Source: Actinomadura_C alba (GTDB lineage Bacteria; Actinomycetota; Actinomycetes; Streptosporangiales; Streptosporangiaceae). From it: 64,000 nucleotides of DNA. The translations under genes were made by a program, and so were the position numbers. The stretch spans positions 1 through 64,000 of the forward strand of contig NZ_BAAAOK010000006.1 in the NCBI RefSeq assembly GCF_039530285.1, written 5' to 3'. The notes below the pieces were generated by a model. That model ran no database searches. It was not told where the DNA came from and saw nothing but the letters and a program-made list of their open reading frames with translations. Shown here one piece after another: positions 58,949 through 64,000 of the stretch; position 1 is the stretch's first letter, and every line of letters starts with the position of its first letter.

Positions 58949-60427
58949 ATGACCGATCGCGCCGACACGCAAGTGCCCGCCGCCCCGAAGGCGGGCCCGG
59001 ACGCCGTGCCGCTCGGTCGCTACAAAGCGTTCCTCCTGCGCAACGGAGCGATCGTCGCCGTGGCACTCGTCCTCGGCGTCTCGGCCGGAGCCCTGCGCAC
59101 CGCCTTCTCCGATCGGACCTACACCACCCGGGTCGACATCTTCGCCCCGGCCGTCGCACTGCACTCCGGTGCGAGCCTGACCGCGATCCTTCCACCGTCG
59201 CCCGCTCCGGACGAGGACCGGCCGCCGCGCGAGTCGACCATGGACACCGAGGCCCGGCTGGCGTTGTCCGAGAAGGCGATCGCGCCGCTCGCCAAGGTGC
59301 GCGGCTTCCCGGACGACCGCGAGGCGTTGAGAGAGCGCGTAACCATCACCGTGCCGCCCTACACCCGCGTGCTCACCATCGAGGTCCGTGCCGGCGAGCC
59401 GAAGGCGGCGCGCGACGGCGCGCGCACGCTGGCGCGGAGTTACCTGGCCGTGCGCAGAGAGATCGTCGCCGGTATCCAGGCGCGGAACCGTCAGGCGGTC
59501 CAGCAGAACCTGAGTTTGCTCCGGGCCGAACTGCGCGCCATCAACGGAAAGCCCACCAACATCGCGAGGCTGACCGCCCGTAGCCGGGAACAGCTCATCC
59601 TGAAGCAGATCGGCGTGATGCAGAGGCAGCTGGCGCAGACCGAGGACAGGACACTGCTGTCCGGCGAGGTCATGAACAGCCCACAGGTGCCCCTGCGGGC
59701 CGACGACAGCCGCGGCGACGTGGCGCTGACCACGGGGCTGGGTGTCGGCCTGCTCACGGGCCTTCTGCTCGGCCTGGTCCAGGACCGGCGGCCGCGGCGC
59801 ATCCGGACCGCCGCCGACCTCCGGCGGGCGGTCACCCTGCCCGTGCTCGCCGAGGTCAGCGACGGCCCGGACGGACTGCGCGACGCCTGCCGGAGACTTC
59901 GCAACGTCATCCGCGAGGAACAGGCGGCCACCGTCCTGCTCATCGGGGTGGCCGAGGCGCCCGCCGAGCGCGTGGCGCGCACGCTGGCGGCGGTGTGCGT
60001 CCAAGCCGACCTGTCGACCGCTCTCCTGCTGGTCGGCGCCGACCACGACCGGGTGGCCGGCGATGACACGGGGACGGGCGACGACACCGGCGGACGCGAC
60101 GTGGGCGGCTCGCCGGCACCCGGCCGGCCCGGCGAGATCGAGGGCGTCATCATGCACGCGATCGCGTCCGGCGGAGACCGGCAGCTCTCGGCGGCCGTGC
60201 GCAAGGCGAGGCGGGACGCCGATCTCGTCATCATCACGGGGGCCGCGCTGCACAGCTCGGACACGGCCACGTTCGCGACGATCTGCGACCTCACGTTCCT
60301 CACGGTCGAACTCGGTCGCGTCTCCGCCGACGAGCTCATCTCGAGCACCGCCTATCTGGCGTACACCGCCGCTCCGGCCCGGGGACTCGTGCTGATCGCG
60401 TCTGAAGACGCGCGGAGGCGGCCGTGA
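58949..60427 (+). CDS. Wzz-like chain-length protein with degenerate ATPase domain
   Basis: 492 residues: first membrane helix (about 32-50), a long extracytoplasmic coiled/helical region (about 60-255) and second helix (about 258-277, GLGVGLLTGLLLGLV), the Wzz/CpsC topology. The cytoplasmic half (about 300-490) resembles a MinD/BY-kinase fold, but the expected GxxGxGKS/T loop is absent: VLLIGVAEAPAERVARTLA occupies its place. So nucleotide binding is unlikely. GGAGG abuts ATG 58949 directly, so the start may be a few codons later. It lies directly behind the sulfotransferase. Confidence 0.78.
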   Translation: MTDRADTQVPAAPKAGPDAVPLGRYKAFLLRNGAIVAVALVLGVSAGALRTAFSDRTYTTRVDIFAPAVALHSGASLTAILPPSPAPDEDRPPRESTMDTEARLALSEKAIAPLAKVRGFPDDREALRERVTITVPPYTRVLTIEVRAGEPKAARDGARTLARSYLAVRREIVAGIQARNRQAVQQNLSLLRAELRAINGKPTNIARLTARSREQLILKQIGVMQRQLAQTEDRTLLSGEVMNSPQVPLRADDSRGDVALTTGLGVGLLTGLLLGLVQDRRPRRIRTAADLRRAVTLPVLAEVSDGPDGLRDACRRLRNVIREEQAATVLLIGVAEAPAERVARTLAAVCVQADLSTALLLVGADHDRVAGDDTGTGDDTGGRDVGGSPAPGRPGEIEGVIMHAIASGGDRQLSAAVRKARRDADLVIITGAALHSSDTATFATICDLTFLTVELGRVSADELISSTAYLAYTAAPARGLVLIASEDARRRP

Positions 60428-60529
60428 TCCGGAACCGACCGGGCCCGACGGCGGGCCCACTCCGGATAACCTGCTTGGAAGCAAATGGCCCTTACGGTTT
60501 CACCGTCGAGCACCCAGAGGGGACCTAAC

Positions 60530-62245
60530 GTGGCGGTCGACCAGTCGGCGGAGGCACCGGGCCAGCTGGCCACCCTGTTGGCGCGGCACCGTGGGCTCAT
60601 CGCGTTCATCGGCGCTCTCGGACTCTTGGCCGGGGTGGTGGTGGGCTACCTGATGCCGGCGTCCTACACCGCCACGGCGACCGTTCTGGTGACCCCGCTG
60701 GAGGGCAACCCCTACTCGCCGGTGGGCCGTGGCGACGACATCGTCAATCTCGGTACCGAGGCCCAGTTGGTCGGCACTGACGCCGTGGCCAGGCTGGCCC
60801 GTGGCCGGCTGCGCACCGGCGACCCGCGGGCGCTGCGCAGCAAGGTGTCGGTGGAGAACCCGCCCAACACCCAGGTACTCGACATCTCCTTCAGCGGCTC
60901 GAGCGCCGAGAAGGCCCGGGCCGGCGCTCAGGCATTCGCGGAGTCCTACCTCGAATACCGCAGGCAGCGCACGCAGAGCATCCTGGACGGCAAACTGGAG
61001 AAGCTGCGAGAGCAGCACAAGCGCGTGAGCCAGGAGATGCAGGCGGCGACCGCGAAGCTGCCCGCCTCGTCGGGCTCTCAGCGCACGTTCCTCAACCAGC
61101 GCATCCTCGCCTACACCAATCAGCTCGGCATCATCGATGAGCAGTCCAACGACATCGCGAGCACCACGGTCAACGCGGGGCAGGTCATCACGCCCGCGAT
61201 CCGGCCGGGCAGTACCGGACGCATCACCGGCACGGTGCTGGGTGCCCTCGGCGGGTTGGTCGCCGCGCTGCTGCTCGGAGCCGGGATCGCGGTGGTCCGC
61301 GATCGTCTGGAACGCCGGGTCGCAGACGCGGACGCGCTGGAACGGCTGGGCCTGCGGGTGCTGTCGGTGATCCCGCCGCTCGAAGAGCCCGCAGAGGCGC
61401 TGGCGCTCGTCGACGCTCCCAAGAGCGAGGTCGGCGATGCCTACCGGCGGCTCCGCGCGGCCACCGTCGCGGCGTTGTCGGAGACTCCGGTCACCGTGAT
61501 GGTGACCAGCGCGACCCCCCGCCGTACGGCCATGCTGACCAGCTCAAACCTGGCTCTCGCCCTTTCCTACGCCGGATCCGCCACGATCATGATCGACGCG
61601 GGAACGACGGGGATCGATTCGGCCGCCCTGTTCGGCTTGCGCAGCCCGAAGGGTCTGTCCGACACGCTCCTCGACGGTGTCGACCCCGCCACGCTGCTCG
61701 TGCACGGCGCGGCTCAGCTGCGGCTCCTGCCGCGCGGCAGCCACGCCGAGGAGTCCTCACAGCGGTTCAGCGGTCCCCGCATGCGCGACGCGGCGGCGGT
61801 CCTGCGCGAACGCGCCGACTTCGTCATCATCAACGGTCCGAGCCTGCACGACGCCGACGCGCAAGCGCTCTGCACTCTCGCCGACGCCGTCGTCCTCGTC
61901 GTGACGCCCGGCGTGACGACGCGCGACGACGTCGCCCAGGCGCGCACCGAGGTTCAGCGAGCCGGTAAGACCGTCATCGGCGCCGTGGTGGAGAGCCTCG
62001 AGATGGACCGCGTCCATCTGGCCGAAATGCGCCGCAATCCGGCGACCCGGCGTGACGCACGGACCGGGCAGTCCAGGCGTGGCGCCCCGGCGAGCTTCGG
62101 CGCTCCCGGCCAGCACCGGTCCGCCGATCCGCTCCTCGACCTGCCCGGAAGCCCGCACGTGCCGGGTCCGGCCGAAGCCGAGGAGATCCCCGGCGAGCCG
62201 CCCTCGGAGTGGGCGACCCGCCGGCCGTCCGAGCCCGGCGCGTAG
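60530..62245 (+). CDS. Second Wzz-like protein, pseudo-BY-kinase
   Basis: 571 residues from GTG 60530 (GAGGGG upstream). The topology is the same: helix 1 (about 19-41), outer domain with helices (RVSQEMQAATAKL), helix 2 (about 234-257), then a cytoplasmic domain carrying the BY-kinase layout. The P-loop is lost: VMVTSATPRRTAMLTSSNLA replaces TSATPGEGKTT-type sequence, and the Walker A'-like strand reads IMIDAGTTG. The C-terminal tail is Pro/Arg-rich and has no tyrosine cluster. It is therefore a structural chain-length regulator or a partner to another kinase and is probably not an active tyrosine kinase. Confidence 0.82.
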   Translation: MAVDQSAEAPGQLATLLARHRGLIAFIGALGLLAGVVVGYLMPASYTATATVLVTPLEGNPYSPVGRGDDIVNLGTEAQLVGTDAVARLARGRLRTGDPRALRSKVSVENPPNTQVLDISFSGSSAEKARAGAQAFAESYLEYRRQRTQSILDGKLEKLREQHKRVSQEMQAATAKLPASSGSQRTFLNQRILAYTNQLGIIDEQSNDIASTTVNAGQVITPAIRPGSTGRITGTVLGALGGLVAALLLGAGIAVVRDRLERRVADADALERLGLRVLSVIPPLEEPAEALALVDAPKSEVGDAYRRLRAATVAALSETPVTVMVTSATPRRTAMLTSSNLALALSYAGSATIMIDAGTTGIDSAALFGLRSPKGLSDTLLDGVDPATLLVHGAAQLRLLPRGSHAEESSQRFSGPRMRDAAAVLRERADFVIINGPSLHDADAQALCTLADAVVLVVTPGVTTRDDVAQARTEVQRAGKTVIGAVVESLEMDRVHLAEMRRNPATRRDARTGQSRRGAPASFGAPGQHRSADPLLDLPGSPHVPGPAEAEEIPGEPPSEWATRRPSEPGA

Positions 62246-62260
62246 GGGAACGACCGTCAC

Positions 62261-63871
62261 ATGAGCTCCACACGCATGGAGCCCAACATGAACCGCCTCG
62301 CCCGGGGTGGAGCGCTCAACCTGGTGGGCGCGGTGTCCGCGGGTGTGCTGGGCCTGGCCCTGGTCGTCATCGTGGCGCGCGTCTACTCTCCACAGGTCGC
62401 GGGGGCCTTCTTCGCCGCCACGTCGCTGTTCATCATCCTGAGCGCCGTGTCGGGCCTCGGCTCAGACGCGGGGCTGGTGCGGTGGCTGCCCCGGCACCTG
62501 GCGCTCGGCGACCCGGCGGCGGCCCGGCGCACGGTTCCGATCGCGCTGATTCCGGTGCTGGCGGTCGCCGGTGTCTCCGCCGTCGCGCTGGCGGCGGCCG
62601 CTCCGTGGGCCGCCGCGCTGATCGACAGCGGCCATGCCGTGGAGCTGACGGCCATGCTGCGCGTCCTCGCGGTCTTCCTTCCGATCGCGGCGTTGCACGA
62701 CGGGCTCCTCGCGGCCACCCGGGGGCATGCGACCATGCGCCCCACCGTGCTCATCGAGAGGATTTTCCGGCAGGCCGCCCAGGTCACGGGAGTCGCCATC
62801 GCGCCGCTCGTCTCCGACCGTCCCGCCGCGCTGGCCCTGGCCTGGGCGCTCCCCTACCTGCCTGGCACGATCGCGGCCGCCGTCTGGTATCGCCGACTTG
62901 CCGTGCGTTCCATCCGGCACGCCGCGCCGGCCGCGCCCACCGACGCCGAGGCCGCTCCCGAGCCCGCCGACCGGGGGCCGATCCGGGAATTCTGGTCCTA
63001 CACGGCGCCGCGCGCGGTCGCACAGATCTTCCAGACCGCGCTGCAGCGCGCCGACATCGTGCTCATCGCGGCTCTCGGCTCCGCACGCGACGCCGCCGTC
63101 TACACCGCCGCGACCAGGTTCATCGTGGTGGGACAGCTCGGTACCCAGGCCATCCAGCAGGTACTGCAGCCGGCGGTCAGCAGGCTGCTGACGCTCTCCG
63201 ATCACGCGGCCGCGGGGCGCGTCTTCGCGGTCAGCACGGTATGGACCGTCGCCCTCACCTGGCCGGTACACCTGGCGGTCGCCACGGCCGCTCCCGCCTA
63301 CCTGACGTTCTTCGGCGGCGATTACCCCCAGTCCGGGCAGGCCGCCACCGTCATCCTCGCCCTCACCATGCTGCTCGCCACGGCGAGCGGACCCGTCGAT
63401 GTGATGCTGCTCATGGCCGGACGCAGTGGGCTGAGCCTGGTGAACAACGCCGCCGCGCTGGCGGTCAACCTCACCCTCAACCTGCTGCTGATCCCCCACC
63501 ACGGCGTCGTTGGCGCGGCCATCGCGTGGGCCGCCGCCCTCGTCACCCGCAACCTGCTGCCACTGGTCCAAGTACGCCGGGTCCTCGGCATGAGCCCGAT
63601 GAGCGCCGGGCTGCTGTGGGCCGCCGGCTCGGCCGTACTGAGCTTCGCCGTGCTCCCGCTGCTCGCCAGGGCCGGCCTGGGCACCGGGCTCGGCGCGGTG
63701 TGCGTCGGCCTGGTGCCCGGCGCCGTACTCTACGCCGTCCTCCTCTGGGTCGCCCGGCACCGGCTCTCCCTGACCGCCTTCGGCTCGCTGCTGCCCGGCA
63801 GGGCCGTGGCCATACCCTCCGCTACGTCCGACGCCGTTCCGAAGAGGAGTCTCCATGTCCACGGTTCGTAA
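62261..63871 (+). CDS. Wzx-type polysaccharide flippase
   Basis: 536 residues, 12-14 membrane helices of the MOP superfamily (Wzx/polysaccharide biosynthesis). Signs: the N-terminal RLARGGALNLVGAVSAGVLGLALVV helix, ARVYSPQVAGAFFAATSLF, and the GVVGAAIAWAAALVTRNLL helix near residue 410. It would flip undecaprenyl-linked repeat units to the outer face for the Wzy-like enzyme. AGGGGAACGACCGTCAC lies before ATG 62261. The next gene starts inside its 3' end, with 17 bases of overlap. Confidence 0.86.
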   Translation: MSSTRMEPNMNRLARGGALNLVGAVSAGVLGLALVVIVARVYSPQVAGAFFAATSLFIILSAVSGLGSDAGLVRWLPRHLALGDPAAARRTVPIALIPVLAVAGVSAVALAAAAPWAAALIDSGHAVELTAMLRVLAVFLPIAALHDGLLAATRGHATMRPTVLIERIFRQAAQVTGVAIAPLVSDRPAALALAWALPYLPGTIAAAVWYRRLAVRSIRHAAPAAPTDAEAAPEPADRGPIREFWSYTAPRAVAQIFQTALQRADIVLIAALGSARDAAVYTAATRFIVVGQLGTQAIQQVLQPAVSRLLTLSDHAAAGRVFAVSTVWTVALTWPVHLAVATAAPAYLTFFGGDYPQSGQAATVILALTMLLATASGPVDVMLLMAGRSGLSLVNNAAALAVNLTLNLLLIPHHGVVGAAIAWAAALVTRNLLPLVQVRRVLGMSPMSAGLLWAAGSAVLSFAVLPLLARAGLGTGLGAVCVGLVPGAVLYAVLLWVARHRLSLTAFGSLLPGRAVAIPSATSDAVPKRSLHVHGS

Positions 63872-64000
63872 CCAGGTGCGCCGCAAGTCGCGCACGGCTC
63901 TGCGCAAGGCCGGGCTGGTCCCCAGCGGGCCCGTGTACGGGCGGATCGCGGACAAGGGGCGTGCGCTGCCGGTCCCCCCGAAGGCCCGGATCCTGCTCTC
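63855..64000 (+). CDS. Start of an unidentified gene, cut by window end
   Basis: ATG 63855 follows GAAGAGGAG at good spacing, overlapping the flippase stop by 17 bases. The visible 48 codons read MSTVRNQVRRKSRTALRKAG then a Pro-rich stretch; the N-terminus is strongly basic and without a membrane helix so far. I do not recognise a family. By coupling it belongs to the polysaccharide locus. Confidence 0.6.
   Translation, partial: MSTVRNQVRRKSRTALRKAGLVPSGPVYGRIADKGRALPVPPKARILL

Overview
The window reads as a chromosomal segment of a high-GC, mycothiol-producing actinomycete. The evidence is the very high GC content with many GTG starts, a mycothiol S-conjugate amidase (mca) beside greA and a DUF4307 gene, and the actinobacterial order mfd / SurA-like lipoprotein / mazG ... 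eno / divIC / DUF501 / ppx. The protein repertoire would fit an order such as Streptosporangiales, but that placement is an inference from general likeness, not from a marker gene. No rRNA, CRISPR array, prophage or plasmid origin was seen.

Layout. 1-710 is the tail of an IS200/IS605-type element carrying tnpB; its right end abuts a secreted GH16 glycosidase. 1.7-3.2 kb holds RNase Z and a small protein ending in an RHIM-like amyloid motif. 3.4-7.7 kb holds greA, DUF4307, mca, a small membrane protein, an Lrp/AsnC regulator and divergent 4-hydroxyphenylpyruvate dioxygenase. 7.8-11 kb holds two tandem secreted M1 peptidases. 11.1-14.6 kb (minus strand) holds threonine dehydratase, a ROK sugar kinase and a FIST sensor protein. 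14.7-18.8 kb holds a MoxR-like ATPase/VWA pair and a membrane protein. 18.8-25 kb holds a secreted esterase, then cystathionine gamma-synthase and cystathionine beta-synthase flanking an MMPL transporter, together a transsulfuration locus. 25.3-29 kb holds an SGNH hydrolase, a thiolase, DUF4287 and a BI-1 family membrane protein.

29-38.3 kb begins with an unusual tRNA-like gene, then a CFA-synthase-like methyltransferase fused in frame to a decayed NDH-2 remnant, a type-5 uracil-DNA glycosylase, a PadR/HAAS pair with a candidate operator, a WecG-type glycosyltransferase, and the conserved ppx-DUF501-divIC-eno block. 38.4-41.2 kb is an opposite-strand SsuABC-like ABC transporter. 41.3-49 kb is a PASTA-bearing class A penicillin-binding protein, mazG, a SurA-like lipoprotein and mfd. 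Convergent gene pairs are often separated by strong hairpins (3255-3300, 11046-11103, 23526-23562, 28114-28149).

From 49.2 kb to the right edge the strand bias is almost entirely plus and the content turns to the cell surface: a methyltransferase with a coupled leader ORF, an APS kinase with a degenerate ATP-sulfurylase-like N-terminus, a PAP2-like membrane protein (minus strand), a secreted beta-propeller, a GH26-like glycosidase, a Wzy/O-antigen-ligase-like polymerase, an APH-like kinase, a PAPS-type sulfotransferase, two tandem Wzz-like proteins whose cytoplasmic ATPase domains have lost the P-loop, and a Wzx-like flippase. The most economical reading is a Wzx/Wzy-type locus for a modified, possibly sulfated, exopolysaccharide, with CysC able to supply PAPS. 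The locus runs off the right edge.

The items most worth a second look are the orphan RHIM-like amyloid protein (2791-3186), the class-I tRNA-like gene with a predicted UAA anticodon (29081-29154), the pair of pseudo-BY-kinases in the polysaccharide locus, and the NDH-2 remnant/CFA fusion.
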